Positions 1 to 8,978 are shown, numbered from the stretch's first letter. The stretch is DNA of 64,000 nt from Polaromonas sp. AET17H-212 (GCF_002379085.1 NZ_NBZW01000003.1:1-64000), one strand, 5' to 3'. The notes: generated from the letters alone by a model not told the origin. Translations and numbers: made by a program.

Positions 1-175
1 TCTCCAAAGGGGGTGGGAGGCCTGCCTGTGTGCATAAATCGCAACTCAGGAGGCCGGGTCGGGAAGGATGATGGTGAGAGCATACGCGCAGCCCGGCACC
101 CGGCGCAACCGATGATTTGGCACGGATGTGTGCAAAAATGGAACTCCAAGCAAGCCGCCCAGGCAGGAGCCCGCC

Positions 176-1087
176 ATGCGACGAAAAATCCCTTCCACCA
201 CGGCGCTGGCGCTGTTTGAAGCGGCCGCGCGCCACCAGAGTTTTACCCAGGCGGCGCAGGAGCACGCGGTCACCCAGAGCGCGGTGTGCCGCCAGATTGC
301 CGGTCTGGAAGACTTCCTCAACGTGAAGCTGTTCCGGCGCACCAAACGCGGTGTGCTGCTCACCGAAGCGGGCACCAACTACGCGCGCAACGTGCGTGCC
401 CGACTCGACGACGTGGAGCGCGATACGCTGGCCTTGATGGCCAAGGGCGGGGCCGGCGGGGCGCTGGAGCTGGGGGTGGTGCCGACCTTTGCCGCCAAGT
501 GGCTGGTGCCGCGGCTCGGCGATTTCCAGCGCCTGCACCCCGATATTGCGGTGCACCTGTCGTCGCGCACCCGGCCCTTCCTGTTTGCCGACACCGCGCT
601 GGACGCGGCCATTTTCGCGGGTGACGCCGGCTGGCCGGGCACGGCGTCCTGTTTCCTGATGGATGAACGCCTGGTGGCGGTGGGCAGCCCGGCGCTGGTC
701 AAGACACGGCGCACGCTGAAGGCCGCCGACCTGGCGCAGCTGCCGCTGCCGCTGCTGCAGATGAGCACGCGGCCTTACGCCTGGCGGCAGTGGTTTGAGT
801 CGCTGGGCCTGCACATCGACAACGACCTGGCCGGGGCGCGCATGGAGCTGTTTTCCATCACCACCGAAGCGGCTATCCATGGGCAGGGGCTGGCGCTGAT
901 CCCGCGTTTCCTGATTGAAGAGGACTTGAAGCAGGGCCGCCTGGTGCCGCTGATCGAGCATGAGTTCGTCAGCGACCGGCGTTATTACTTCATCTACCCG
1001 GAACAGAAGTCCGACAACACGGTGCTGGCATTGTTTCGCAGCTGGCTGGATGCGCAGGCCACCCGTTACCGCGAGGCGCAGCCCTAA
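176..1087 (+). CDS. LysR-family transcriptional regulator (GcvA-like)
   Basis: A 303-residue LysR-type regulator. The N-terminal winged helix-turn-helix (about residues 5-65) has the typical run ALALFEAAARHQSFTQAAQE followed by TQSAVCRQIAGLE. The rest is the substrate-binding-like effector domain of two alpha/beta lobes. The order and spacing resemble the GcvA/AmpR branch. The ATG at 176 is preferred over the in-frame ATG at 128 because AGGAG lies 8 bases upstream of it and the protein then begins at the usual distance from the helix-turn-helix. The target is unknown; it may control genes to the left of the window. Its stop overlaps the stop of the convergent gene by 4 bases. Confidence 0.85.
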   Translation: MRRKIPSTTALALFEAAARHQSFTQAAQEHAVTQSAVCRQIAGLEDFLNVKLFRRTKRGVLLTEAGTNYARNVRARLDDVERDTLALMAKGGAGGALELGVVPTFAAKWLVPRLGDFQRLHPDIAVHLSSRTRPFLFADTALDAAIFAGDAGWPGTASCFLMDERLVAVGSPALVKTRRTLKAADLAQLPLPLLQMSTRPYAWRQWFESLGLHIDNDLAGARMELFSITTEAAIHGQGLALIPRFLIEEDLKQGRLVPLIEHEFVSDRRYYFIYPEQKSDNTVLALFRSWLDAQATRYREAQP

Positions 1088-1617
1088 CGTTTGTCGCCGC
1101 TGGAAATGCGGCCCTGTTCGCGCCGGTTCTGCGCCTGCTCGCGCAGGGCGCGCTGGCCCAGCGACTCCTCGCTTTGCCGTTGCCGCTGGTCATCCTGGCG
1201 TGTTAGCTCGCGCTGCTGCCGCCACTGGTCACGCTGCAACTGCTGCTGTTCGCGCCAGGCCTGCTCCTGGTCGCTCGGGCCAGGCCGCTGGGGCACCCAG
1301 GTGCCATTGCGCTGCGCCTGCTCCCGCAACGCACGTTCGCCGAGGCTATCCTGGCTCTGCCGGATCTGGGCATCCTGCAGGCGCGTCAGCTCACGTTGGC
1401 GTCGCTCCTGTTCGCGCTGCAACTGCCATTGTTCCCACTGCGCCCGCTCGATGGCGCTGTAGTCGGGCGGCGGGCCGGTGCCTGACCAGGTTTCGGTCCG
1501 GGTGGTGACGGTGGGCCACTGCGCCCAGGCGGGCGCCAGCGCCAGCACCAGCAGGCTGGTGCCGAGCGAGGCCAGCGTGTGCCCCCGCCATTCACGTGGT
1601 TTCAAAGTTGTGTTCAT
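1084..1617 (-). CDS. Exported Gln/Arg-rich protein with internal duplication, function unknown
   Basis: A 177-residue protein of unknown function. Residues 1-32 look like a signal peptide (basic start, hydrophobic LASLGTSLLVLALAP, cleavage after AWA). The mature part is very rich in Gln, Arg and Glu and should be helical, perhaps coiled-coil. Two units of about 40 residues are related: each starts with QLQR[ED]Q, runs through QRELTR, and ends S[LE]ESLG/DSLGERALREQAQ-like; they are separated by a WVPQRPGPSD linker. The start at 1617 has GGAG just upstream; in-frame ATGs at 1629 and 1662 are alternatives. No recognised domain. Confidence 0.6.
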   Translation of the reverse strand: MNTTLKPREWRGHTLASLGTSLLVLALAPAWAQWPTVTTRTETWSGTGPPPDYSAIERAQWEQWQLQREQERRQRELTRLQDAQIRQSQDSLGERALREQAQRNGTWVPQRPGPSDQEQAWREQQQLQRDQWRQQRELTRQDDQRQRQSEESLGQRALREQAQNRREQGRISSGDKR

Positions 1618-1820
1618 GGGTGTCTCCATCTGCTGCGCCCTGCGCCCTGCGCATTGCAACACCCTACTGTACGCAAAGCAAAAAAACAGCGTCGGCCACC
1701 CGGACGCAGGGCGGGTCGGTGGCCGCTGCCTTTTCTACCAGGGCCTGAGCGCGCCAGAACCGGCTTTGCGGATTTTGTATGACAAATACCCGTTTCTCCC
1801 TTATTCCACGGGTGCAAGCA

Positions 1821-1837
1821 GCTATTTAATTGATAGC
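1821..1837. repeat. 17-base palindromic repeat GCTAT-N7-ATAGC, copy 1
   Basis: GCTAT and ATAGC arms flank TTAATTG. It lies in the leader of the 1875 gene. The left flank GCAAGCA matches the flank of the copy at 7351-7367 read on the other strand. Confidence 0.7.
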
Positions 1838-1874
1838 AATTGGCCTGCCTGCGCAATGTGCGACGATTGCCCCC

Positions 1875-2936
1875 ATGCAAAATTTCTGGCCTTCCAGTGG
1901 CTTCAGCCAGCTCCAGATCACCCCACGGGGTTGGCTGGCACCCACCGACGATTACCTGCGTCTCTTCTTGAGCCGCCCCGAACTGGCCCTGGTGCCCGAG
2001 TCCTGCGCGGCCGAACAGGCGTTGCATGCGGCCTTGCTGGCCGCGCCGTCGCGGCCGGTGACCGAGGCCGAACTGCAGGCCCTGCAGGACGCAGACGCCC
2101 GCGAGAGTTACAGCCTGTTTTTGCGTTTTCGCGACGGCTTGCTGGCGGCCGGCACGCTGGAGGCTTATTACCTGGGCTTGTTCCGCAGCGGCAGCATCAG
2201 CATTGCGCCGCTGTTCATCGACCTGCTGGCCCAGGCCATCCTGCGCCAGGTGCTGGACGACACCACCGACGCCTACGAGGTGCGTGCCGCCGAGATGCTG
2301 TTTCGTGCCCAGCGCATCAGCACGCAGGACGGCCAGGTGCTGGCCGGCGACCGCGAGGTACTGGACATGTTCAACGAAACCGGCGGGCTCGGCGACTTCG
2401 GGCGTTTCCTGGCCGAGGCCCAGGCACCGCTGCGCAGCATTGACATGCAGGTGCTGACGGATGCCAACGCGCCCGACTACTGGCCCGCCAGCGACCGCCA
2501 CCACTTCCTGCTCGACCTGACGCATGAAATCAGCAACGATCTGAGCCACGGCCTGGTGTTCACCATGACGCGCGCCCGCTCGGGCCTGACAGCGTTGGCG
2601 CGTGTGCTGGAAAAGTGGGTGCAGCATTTTCTCGGTGTGGAGGTCAGCATCCGGCCGTTGCAAAAGGTCGATGACGCCGCCTGGCGCTGGCATGTGGGGC
2701 TGGACGTGGAGGCGACGGCGCTGCTCAATGACCTGTACGAGGGCCGGGAGGTGGAGGCCGGACGTTTGCAGCGCCTGCTCAGCCTGTTCCGGCTCGATTT
2801 TGCCGACCCGCAGGAAATGCGCGCCGATGTGGCCGGCAAGCCGGTGTACCTGGGCCTGATGATGAATGCCGGCCAGTCGGTCAAGCTCAAACCGCAGAAT
2901 CTGCTGCTGAATCTGCCGCTGAAGGGGGCCATGTAA
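1875..2936 (+). CDS. Uncharacterised protein, DUF6352-like
   Basis: A 353-residue cytoplasmic protein with no signal peptide or membrane segment. From memory its pattern (MQNFWPSSGF start, TDDYLR, RPELA, ESCAAEQALHAALL, a WRWHVGLDVEA stretch and a C-terminal KPQNLLLNLP) matches an uncharacterised betaproteobacterial family annotated DUF6352. I cannot assign a function. The ATG at 1875 is chosen because the family begins with an M-x-x-FWP motif; no strong ribosome binding site is visible, and an in-frame ATG at 1830 would add 15 unlikely residues. A dispersed 17-base palindrome sits in the leader. Confidence 0.75.
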   Translation: MQNFWPSSGFSQLQITPRGWLAPTDDYLRLFLSRPELALVPESCAAEQALHAALLAAPSRPVTEAELQALQDADARESYSLFLRFRDGLLAAGTLEAYYLGLFRSGSISIAPLFIDLLAQAILRQVLDDTTDAYEVRAAEMLFRAQRISTQDGQVLAGDREVLDMFNETGGLGDFGRFLAEAQAPLRSIDMQVLTDANAPDYWPASDRHHFLLDLTHEISNDLSHGLVFTMTRARSGLTALARVLEKWVQHFLGVEVSIRPLQKVDDAAWRWHVGLDVEATALLNDLYEGREVEAGRLQRLLSLFRLDFADPQEMRADVAGKPVYLGLMMNAGQSVKLKPQNLLLNLPLKGAM

Positions 2937-3033
2937 ATCGGTTCCGGACGGCCGGCTGGCCCTGCCTTGCCCCGACCGGGGCGCGGTAGCTTAAAATGCC
3001 GGGTTCTGCCAATTTTTTAATCCGGAGTCTTCC

Positions 3034-3198
3034 ATGTCCAAAAAAATCCGCGTCGAAGCCGACATCTGCGCACCCAAGCCCGTTCCCGCCCCCGGCATGA
3101 CCCGCACGGCCGGCCGTGGTCAAAAGATCAGCCTGGAGCGCGGCACCTGGACCCGCAGCAAAAAGAACCCCGGCAAGCGCCCGCACAAAGGCGGCTAA
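3034..3198 (+). CDS. Small basic protein (54 aa), function unknown
   Basis: A short gene with ATG at 3034, GGAG at 3023-3026 and a stop at 3196-3198. The product is 54 residues, rich in Lys/Arg and Pro, starting MSKKIRVEADICAPKP and ending in SKKNPGKRPHKGG. The good ribosome binding site, coding-like third positions and a strong terminator 57 bases downstream support it as a monocistronic gene. It could bind nucleic acid or ribosomes given its basic tail, but this is only a guess. Confidence 0.6.
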   Translation: MSKKIRVEADICAPKPVPAPGMTRTAGRGQKISLERGTWTRSKKNPGKRPHKGG

Positions 3199-3254
3199 GC
3201 CGTTCGCGGCTGCACCTTCCATCGTGATCCACTGATGGGGGTGCCTTTGCAGCA

Positions 3255-3277
3255 AGCCCCGGCTCGCGGGGCTTTTT
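3255..3277 (+). terminator. Rho-independent terminator after the 54-aa gene
   Basis: A 7-bp GC-rich stem (AGCCCCG / CGGGGCT) with a 5-base loop is followed by a run of T at 3273-3277. It separates the small gene from the TauE/SafE gene. Confidence 0.8.
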
Positions 3278-3307
3278 GCTGCGCGCCGTCCGGACGAGTT
3301 TGAGGCC

Positions 3308-4033
3308 ATGGCCGCCTACACCTTTGTCCTGCTCACCGGTTTTGCAGCCGGTTGCCTGAGCGGCGTCATCGGCACCGGTTCGTCCATCATTCTGCTGCCG
3401 GTGCTGGTCCATGCCTTCGGGCCGAAACAGGCCGTGCCCATCATGGCCATCGCGGCGGTCATGGCCAACCTGTCACGTGTGCTGGCCTGGTGGCGCGAGG
3501 TGGACTGGAAGGCGGTCGCCGCCTACACCGTCACCGGCGTGCCCGCGGCAGCCCTGGGTGCCCGCACCTTGCTGGCCCTGCCGCCGCACGTCATCGAGAT
3601 CGGCCTCGGCATTTTTTTCCTCGCCATGGTCCCGGTGCGCCACGTGCTGGCACGCCTGCAGTGGAAGGCGCGGCTGTGGCACCTCGCCGTGGCTGGCACA
3701 TGCATCGGTTTTCTCACCGGCCTTGTGCTGTCCACCGGGCCGCTCAGTGTTCCGGTCTTTTTGTCCTATGGCCTGCTCAAGGGCGCCTTCCTCGCAACGG
3801 AAGCAGCCAGTTCGCTGTTTATCTACCTCAGCAAGGTCGTGACTTTTCATGAATTCGGCGCGCTGCCCGTCGACCTGCTGCTGCAGGGCCTGATCGTGGG
3901 CGCCTCGCTGATGGCTGGCACCTTCGCAGGCAAGGCGCTGGTGCTGCGCATGAGCGTGGCTGTGCATGGGCATGTGCTGGACGGGTTGTTGGTTTGCTCG
4001 GGGTTGGCGTTGTTGTGGACGGCGCTGGGCTGA
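3308..4033 (+). CDS. TauE/SafE-family anion exporter
   Basis: A 241-residue integral membrane protein with about eight hydrophobic segments. The first half holds GFAAGCLSGVIGTGSS and the second a related GFLTGLVLSTGPLSVPVF, the inverted duplicate Gly-rich motifs of the TauE/SafE (sulfite/sulfoacetate exporter) family. The family exports sulfite or other small sulfur or organic anions across the inner membrane; the actual substrate is not shown by the sequence. It stands alone between the small basic gene and a non-coding block, so context does not help. Confidence 0.8.
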   Translation: MAAYTFVLLTGFAAGCLSGVIGTGSSIILLPVLVHAFGPKQAVPIMAIAAVMANLSRVLAWWREVDWKAVAAYTVTGVPAAALGARTLLALPPHVIEIGLGIFFLAMVPVRHVLARLQWKARLWHLAVAGTCIGFLTGLVLSTGPLSVPVFLSYGLLKGAFLATEAASSLFIYLSKVVTFHEFGALPVDLLLQGLIVGASLMAGTFAGKALVLRMSVAVHGHVLDGLLVCSGLALLWTALG

Positions 4034-4055
4034 GGGCTGGACCGGATTTGTCCTT

Positions 4056-4078
4056 CCGGACTTGATCCGGGATCCATG
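4056..4078. repeat. Intergenic palindrome with GATCCATG tail, copy 1
   Basis: CCGGA and TCCGG arms flank CTTGA and are followed by GATCCATG. A related copy lies at 60026-60049. Confidence 0.55.
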
Positions 4079-4116
4079 TCTGATAACTCATACCGTTCGG
4101 GCTGAGCTTGGTCTGT

Positions 4117-4134
4117 CCTGAGCTTGTCGAAGGG
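4117..4134. repeat. CCTGAGCTTGTCGAAGGG repeat, copy 1
   Basis: An 18-base word that recurs at 14366-14383 (one change) and 35815-35832 (identical, there paired with an inverted arm). All copies are intergenic. Confidence 0.65.
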
Positions 4135-4424
4135 TCGACGCCGCGTGTTGATCCGTGGGTGGTGGTTCGCCAGCAAGCCGGGTCTCGCCCCGGCGGGCGA
4201 GGCACTTTACTTTTGCGTCGCCAAAAGAAAGTACCCAAAGAAAAGGCGACCGGATGGTCTGGGTCCCTTCGCTTCGCTGCGGGCAACCTGCGGTGCTCGG
4301 CAAAAGCGGGGTTTCGCTCGAACTCGGCTTCGCCTCAAACAATCGCGAGCCCTGATCCGCTCTTGCCTGTGCTCCTCGGCCCAGCCCGACGGGTGGAGAC
4401 GAATACGGGAGCGGATACGGGGAG

Positions 4425-4449
4425 ACATGACGCGCGCAGCGCGTCATGT
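4425..4449. repeat. Perfect hairpin with 11-bp arms
   Basis: ACATGACGCGC and GCGCGTCATGT flank a GCA loop. There is no T run on either side, so it does not look like a terminator. Its role is unknown. Confidence 0.6.
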
Positions 4450-4653
4450 CGGAGCCAAGCGGCCGTGATGTATGCACGCGGGCGCAGCACACGCGGCCAA
4501 ATGAAGCTCCCCTCCATCGCCCAGCGGGGCGAGGGAGGGGCGGGGGGAGGGAGTGGGGAGTCGGACCTACTGTCCGAGGCAAATCGCGGGCGCAGCGTGA
4601 TGCCGGATCATTAATAAAAAGTGCCCACAGCCCTTACGCAGAAAGCGCTAGAA

Positions 4654-4670
4654 GCTACTGTATTAATAGC
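4654..4670. repeat. 17-base palindromic repeat, copy 2
   Basis: GCTAC-TGTATTA-ATAGC; one arm base differs from the consensus. It lies immediately downstream of the icmF stop. Confidence 0.6.
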
Positions 4671-4673
4671 AAT

Positions 4674-7600
4674 CTACATGTTCCGCCGGTACTGCCCACC
4701 CACCTCGAACAGCGCGTGGGTGATCTGGCCGAGTGAGCAGACGCGTACCGCGTCCATCAGCACCTCGAACACGTTGTCATTGGCAATCACCGCCTGCTGC
4801 AGGCGCTTGAGCATCGCCGGTGCTTCCTTGACATGGCGCTGGTGGAAGTCTTGCAGGCGTGCCAGCTGGCTCTGCTTTTCCTCGTCGGTGGAGCGGGCCA
4901 GCTCCAGTTTGTCCTGCACCGCGTCGCCATGTGGGTTGCGGAAGGTGTTGACGCCGATGATGGGCAGCTCGCCCGTGTGTTTGAGCATCTCGTAATGCAT
5001 GGACTCGTCCTGGATGCGGCCGCGCTGGTAGCCGGTTTCCATGGCGCCCAGCACGCCGCCGCGCTCGGCGATGCGCTCAAATTCGAGCAGCACGGCTTCT
5101 TCCAGCAGCTCGGTGAGTTCCTCGATGATGAAGGCGCCCTGGGACGGGTTCTCGTTTTTCGCCAGACCCCACTCGCGGTTGATGATGAGCTGGATCGCCA
5201 TCGCGCGGCGCACCGACTCTTCGGTGGGCGTGGTGATGGCCTCGTCGAAGGCGTTGGTGTGCAGGGAGTTGCAGTTGTCGTAAATCGCAATCAGCGCCTG
5301 CAAGGTGGTGCGGATGTCGTTGAACTGGATCTCCTGCGCGTGCAGGCTGCGGCCCGAGGTCTGGATGTGGTACTTGAGCTTCTGGCTGCGTTCGTTGGCA
5401 CCGTATTTTTCCTTCATCGCCACGGCCCAGATGCGGCGCGCGACGCGGCCCATGACCGTGTATTCCGGGTCCATGCCGTTGGAGAAGAAAAAGCTCAGGT
5501 TCGGCGCGAAGTCGTCGATGTGCATGCCGCGCGCGAGGTAGGCTTCCACGAAGGTGAAGCCGTTCGACAGCGTGAAGGCCAGCTGCGAAATCGGGTTGGC
5601 GCCGGCTTCGGCGATGTGGTAACCGCTGATGGAGACGCTGTAGAAGTTGCGCACGCGGTTGTGCACAAAATATTCGGCAATGTCGCCCATCACCTTGAGG
5701 CTGAACTCGGTCGAGAAGATGCAGGTGTTCTGGCCCTGGTCTTCCTTCAGGATGTCGGCCTGCACCGTGCCACGCACGTTTTCCTGCACCCATTCGCGGA
5801 TTTTTTCAAGCTCGGTCGGGGTCGGGTCGCGCCCGTTGTCCTTCCTGAATTTTTCGAGGTTCTGGTCGATGGCGGTGTTCATGAACATCGCCAGAATCGT
5901 GGGCGCCGGGCCGTTGATGGTCATGCTGACCGAGGTGCTCGGGCTGCACAGGTCAAACCCGTCGTACAGCACCTTCATGTCGTCGAGCGTGGCAATCGAC
6001 ACGCCGCTGTTGCCGACCTTGCCGTAAATGTCGGGCCGCAGGTCGGGGTCGTTGCCGTACAGCGTGACCGAGTCGAAAGCCGTGCTCAGGCGCTTGGCGG
6101 CCATGCCCTGGCTCAGCAGCTTGAAACGCGTGTTGGTGCGAAACGCATCGCCTTCACCGGCAAACATGCGGGTCGGGTCCTCACCCTCGCGCTTGAAGGC
6201 GAAGGTGCCGGCGGTGTAGGGGTAGCTGCCCGGCACGTTGTCCAGCATCAGCCACTTGAGGATCTCGCCGTGGTCTTCGTACTGCGGCAGCGCCACCTTG
6301 CGGATGGTCGTGCCCGAGAGGGACTTGCTGGTCAGCGCCGTGCGGATTTCCCTGTCGCGGATCTTCACCACGTATTCCTCGCCGGCATACGCCTGCTGCA
6401 TGTCGGGCCACTGGCCCAGCAGCTGCCGTGCATCGCTGTCCATGCGGGCCTTGCGCTTGCCGGCCAGGTCCAGCGCGGCCTCGGCGGCGGGCGCGCGGTC
6501 CGGCTTGTCGATCTTCAGCATGGCGGCCGCGGCTTGCAGCTGCTGCACTTCGCGCGCCAGCCTGGCTTGTTCGCGGGCGCGCTTCTTGTAGCCGCGCACG
6601 GTGTCGCTGATCTCGGCCAGGTAACGCGTGCGCGCGGCCGGCACCACCGGCGTCTGGTTGGTGCTGTGGCGCACGTCGACGGCGGGCAGGGCGCCGTCGG
6701 CCAGCTTCAGGCCGAGTCCGGCCAGGCGCGGCTTGAGGGCCTGATACAGCGCGGTGACACCGTCGTCGTTGAAACGCGCGGCCATGGTGCCGAACACCGG
6801 CATTTGGTCGGGCGCGGTGCCCCAGGCTTCCTTGTTGCGCTGGACCTGCTTGGCCACGTCGCGCAGGGCGTCGAGCGAGCCCTTGCGGTCGAACTTGTTG
6901 ATGGCCACAAATTCGGCGAAGTCCAGCATGTCGATTTTTTCGAGCTGGCTGGCGGCGCCGAACTCGGGCGTCATCACATACATGGGCACGTCCACATGCG
7001 GCACGATGGCGGCATCGCCCTGGCCGATGCCCGAGGTCTCGACCACGATCAGGTCAAAGCCGGCGACCTTGCAGGCGGCAATCACTTCGGGCAAGGCCTT
7101 GCTGATCTCGCTGCCGAATTCGCGCGTGGCCAGAGAACGCATGAAAACGCGCGGGCCCTGCTGCCAGGGGCTGATGGCGTTCATGCGGATGCGGTCGCCG
7201 AGCAGCGCGCCGCCGCTCTTGCGCCGCGACGGGTCGATGCTGATGACGGCCACGCGCAGCTGGTCGTTCTGGTCCAGCCGCAGCCGGCGTATCAGTTCGT
7301 CGGTCAGCGAGGACTTGCCGGCGCCGCCGGTGCCCGTGATGCCCAGCACCGGTATCTTTTTGATAGCAGCTTGCGCCCGCAGCGACTGGACCAAAGCCGA
7401 ATCTGCGTTATCGTTTTCAAGCGCGGTGATCAGCTGCGCCAGCGCCCGCCAAGCCATCTCGCCATGGCCTTCGATCGCCTGGAGGTCTGTAGGGGCGAAA
7501 CCGGTCAGGTCCTTGTCGCAGCGCATGACCATCTCGCCGATCATGCCGGCCAGGCCCATTTTCTGGCCGTCTTCGGGGCTGTAGATGCGGGCGACGCCGT

Positions 7601-7967
7601 AGGCATGGAGCTCGCGGATCTCCGGCGGCACAATCACGCCGCCGCCGCCGCCGAACACCTGGATGTGTTCGCCACCCCGGCTCTTGAGCAGGTCGACCAT
7701 GTACTTGAAGTACTCGACGTGGCCGCCCTGGTAGGAGCTGATGGCAATGCCTTGCGCATCCTCCTGCAGCGCCGCTGTGACGACTTCGTCCACGCTGCGG
7801 TTGTGGCCCAGGTGAATCACTTCGGCACCCATGCCCTGCAGGATGCGCCGCATGATGTTGATCGCGGCGTCATGGCCGTCAAACAGCGAGGCGGCAGTGA
7901 CAAAGCGCACCTTGTGCGTGGGGCGGTAGTTGGCAAGGGCCTGGTAGTCGGCGGACAGGTCGGTCAT
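4674..7967 (-). CDS. icmF: Fused isobutyryl-CoA mutase IcmF
   Basis: A 1097-residue single-chain acyl-CoA mutase with its own G-protein chaperone. The N-terminal cobalamin-binding domain (about 15-150) has DGHDAA with His32 as the expected cobalt ligand. The MeaB-like GTPase (about 205-500) has the P-loop [11 protein letters not shown] (about 210-220). The C-terminal TIM-barrel mutase domain (about 560-1090) carries [16 protein letters not shown] and the [12 protein letters not shown] segment. Domain order B12-GTPase-mutase and length are those of IcmF, which interconverts isobutyryl- and butyryl-CoA (some members act on isovaleryl/pivalyl-CoA). It lies 46 bases downstream of ppk2, probably in one transcript. 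A 17-base palindrome is embedded in frame in the linker just before the P-loop. Confidence 0.93.
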   Translation of the reverse strand: MTDLSADYQALANYRPTHKVRFVTAASLFDGHDAAINIMRRILQGMGAEVIHLGHNRSVDEVVTAALQEDAQGIAISSYQGGHVEYFKYMVDLLKSRGGEHIQVFGGGGGVIVPPEIRELHAYGVARIYSPEDGQKMGLAGMIGEMVMRCDKDLTGFAPTDLQAIEGHGEMAWRALAQLITALENDNADSALVQSLRAQAAIKKIPVLGITGTGGAGKSSLTDELIRRLRLDQNDQLRVAVISIDPSRRKSGGALLGDRIRMNAISPWQQGPRVFMRSLATREFGSEISKALPEVIAACKVAGFDLIVVETSGIGQGDAAIVPHVDVPMYVMTPEFGAASQLEKIDMLDFAEFVAINKFDRKGSLDALRDVAKQVQRNKEAWGTAPDQMPVFGTMAARFNDDGVTALYQALKPRLAGLGLKLADGALPAVDVRHSTNQTPVVPAARTRYLAEISDTVRGYKKRAREQARLAREVQQLQAAAAMLKIDKPDRAPAAEAALDLAGKRKARMDSDARQLLGQWPDMQQAYAGEEYVVKIRDREIRTALTSKSLSGTTIRKVALPQYEDHGEILKWLMLDNVPGSYPYTAGTFAFKREGEDPTRMFAGEGDAFRTNTRFKLLSQGMAAKRLSTAFDSVTLYGNDPDLRPDIYGKVGNSGVSIATLDDMKVLYDGFDLCSPSTSVSMTINGPAPTILAMFMNTAIDQNLEKFRKDNGRDPTPTELEKIREWVQENVRGTVQADILKEDQGQNTCIFSTEFSLKVMGDIAEYFVHNRVRNFYSVSISGYHIAEAGANPISQLAFTLSNGFTFVEAYLARGMHIDDFAPNLSFFFSNGMDPEYTVMGRVARRIWAVAMKEKYGANERSQKLKYHIQTSGRSLHAQEIQFNDIRTTLQALIAIYDNCNSLHTNAFDEAITTPTEESVRRAMAIQLIINREWGLAKNENPSQGAFIIEELTELLEEAVLLEFERIAERGGVLGAMETGYQRGRIQDESMHYEMLKHTGELPIIGVNTFRNPHGDAVQDKLELARSTDEEKQSQLARLQDFHQRHVKEAPAMLKRLQQAVIANDNVFEVLMDAVRVCSLGQITHALFEVGGQYRRNM
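7351..7367. repeat. 17-base palindromic repeat, copy 3, inside icmF
   Basis: GGTAT-CTTTTTG-ATAGC with the AGCTTGCGC flank. On the coding strand it reads GCT ATC AAA AAG ATA CC and encodes A-I-K-K-I in the linker between the cobalamin and GTPase domains. Confidence 0.65.
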
Positions 7968-8013
7968 GGCGGCGCTCTCTGGAGGTTGTCTCGTGGCTTG
8001 GATGCGGGAGGAG

Positions 8014-8859
8014 TTATTCGATTTTCAATCCGGCCAGCGCCGGATCGTCAGGCGGGTAGCGCAGGTCCAGCGACTTCAGTTTGTCGCGCACCAGCGTGGC
8101 CACCATCAGGTTGCGGTGGGTTTTGGAGTCGGCGGGCACCACGGTCCAGGGTGCCCAGGGCGTGCTGGTTGCCCCCAGCAGCGCCTCGTAGGCCTTCTGG
8201 TAGTCGGCCCACTGCTTGCGTACCGCGAGGTCACCCATGCTGAACTTCCAGCGCTTGGTCGGATCGTCCACCCGTTCCTGCAGGCGCTGGCCCTGTTCCT
8301 CGAAGCTGATGTGCAGCATGAACTTGAGGATCACCGTGCCGGTTTCGGCCAGCAGGCGTTCGAACGCGTTGATGTGGGCAAAACGCTGCGCGGTCTGCTC
8401 CGGCGTGATCCAGCCCTGGACCACCGGGACCAGCACGTCCTCGTAGTGGCTGCGGTTGAAAATCATGGTTTCGCCCGCCCCGGGCATCTGGCGGTGGATG
8501 CGCCACAGGTAGTCGTGTGCCCGCTCTTCCTCGCTCGGTGCCTTCCAGCCCACGGTGTGCACGCCCAGCGGGCTGGTTCGGCTGAACACGGCGCGAATCG
8601 TACCGTCCTTGCCGGAGGTGTCGGTGCCTTGCAGCAGGACCAGCAGCTTGTAGCGCTTGTCGGCAAAAAAAAGGTCCTGCAGGCCATCAAGTTCCATCGC
8701 CAGGGCGTCCACGGCGACCTTGTCTGCCTCCTTGTCCCCGGTCGACAGGGGCTTGGCCGAGGCCTTGAGTTCGGACAGCCCGAACGGCCGGCCGCGACCG
8801 GTGCTGGGCGGTTGCCAGGGGGCCAGCAGGGCCGCGCGCTTGCTGTTGCCGTTGGACAT
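8014..8859 (-). CDS. ppk2: Polyphosphate kinase 2 family protein
   Basis: A 281-residue PPK2-type kinase. Walker A is [14 protein letters not shown] (about 73-86) and the Walker B/lid region has [10 protein letters not shown], both typical of the single-domain PPK2 enzymes that phosphorylate nucleotides with polyphosphate (the SHYEDVL form suggests class III, which can act on NMP and NDP). Cytoplasmic, no signal peptide. The ATG has GGAGA 7-12 bases upstream. A perfect 26-bp palindrome begins 19 bases before the start codon. It is followed by icmF on the same strand, so it may supply GTP to the IcmF chaperone domain (inference). Confidence 0.88.
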   Translation of the reverse strand: MSNGNSKRAALLAPWQPPSTGRGRPFGLSELKASAKPLSTGDKEADKVAVDALAMELDGLQDLFFADKRYKLLVLLQGTDTSGKDGTIRAVFSRTSPLGVHTVGWKAPSEEERAHDYLWRIHRQMPGAGETMIFNRSHYEDVLVPVVQGWITPEQTAQRFAHINAFERLLAETGTVILKFMLHISFEEQGQRLQERVDDPTKRWKFSMGDLAVRKQWADYQKAYEALLGATSTPWAPWTVVPADSKTHRNLMVATLVRDKLKSLDLRYPPDDPALAGLKIE

Positions 8860-8877
8860 GGCTGTCTCCGTGTGGGT

Positions 8878-8903
8878 GATTGACGTTTACGTAAACGTCA
8901 ATC
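8878..8903. promoter_or_regulatory. Perfect 26-bp palindrome with three ACGT boxes, candidate operator of ppk2-icmF
   Basis: The arms GATTGACGTTTAC and GTAAACGTCAATC meet without a spacer, giving ACGT-TT-ACGT-AA-ACGT. Each 16-base half overlap fits TTKACGTTWACGTMAA, which I recall as the site of LiuR-type MerR regulators of branched-chain amino acid catabolism in proteobacteria. It is placed between the TRAP terminator and ppk2. No regulator gene of that kind is in the window. Confidence 0.65.
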
Positions 8904-8920
8904 TTACCGTTTTTCCAAAA

Positions 8921-8946
8921 CAAAGGGGCGCCTGCGCGCCCCTTTG
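8921..8946 (-). terminator. Rho-independent terminator of the TRAP operon
   Basis: An 11-bp stem (CAAAGGGGCGC / GCGCCCCTTTG) with a 4-base loop is followed on the minus strand by TTTT. It lies 33 bases past the dctM stop. Confidence 0.8.
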
Positions 8947-8978
8947 GTTTCCGACTGGTGGGCGATGCCCGCTTGGTT

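Larger units (their letters stand above)
4034..4673. other. 640-base non-coding, repeat-rich intergenic block
   Basis: No convincing gene. It contains a CCGGA-CTTGA-TCCGG-GATCCATG element (4056-4078), CCTGAGCTTGTCGAAGGG (4117-4134), paired GTCGCC/GGCGAC arms around an A-rich spacer (about 4213-4249), an 11-bp-arm palindrome (4425-4449) and a 17-base palindrome (4654-4670). The open frames across it are low-complexity and unconserved-looking. I recall similar ACTTTTG-CGTCGCC-AAAAG blocks between genes in other Comamonadaceae. Confidence 0.6.

Noticed and set aside
118-134. Possible sigma-54 promoter (TGGCACG...TGTGC) upstream of the first LysR gene
   Set aside because: The distance between the GG and GC elements is 11 instead of 10 bases and the -12 box is poor.
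4833-8243. Plus-strand open frame of 1136 codons opposite icmF and ppk2
   Set aside because: It is the antisense shadow of two clearly conserved genes; its His/Val/Gly/Asp-rich composition is typical of reverse frames of high-GC coding DNA.
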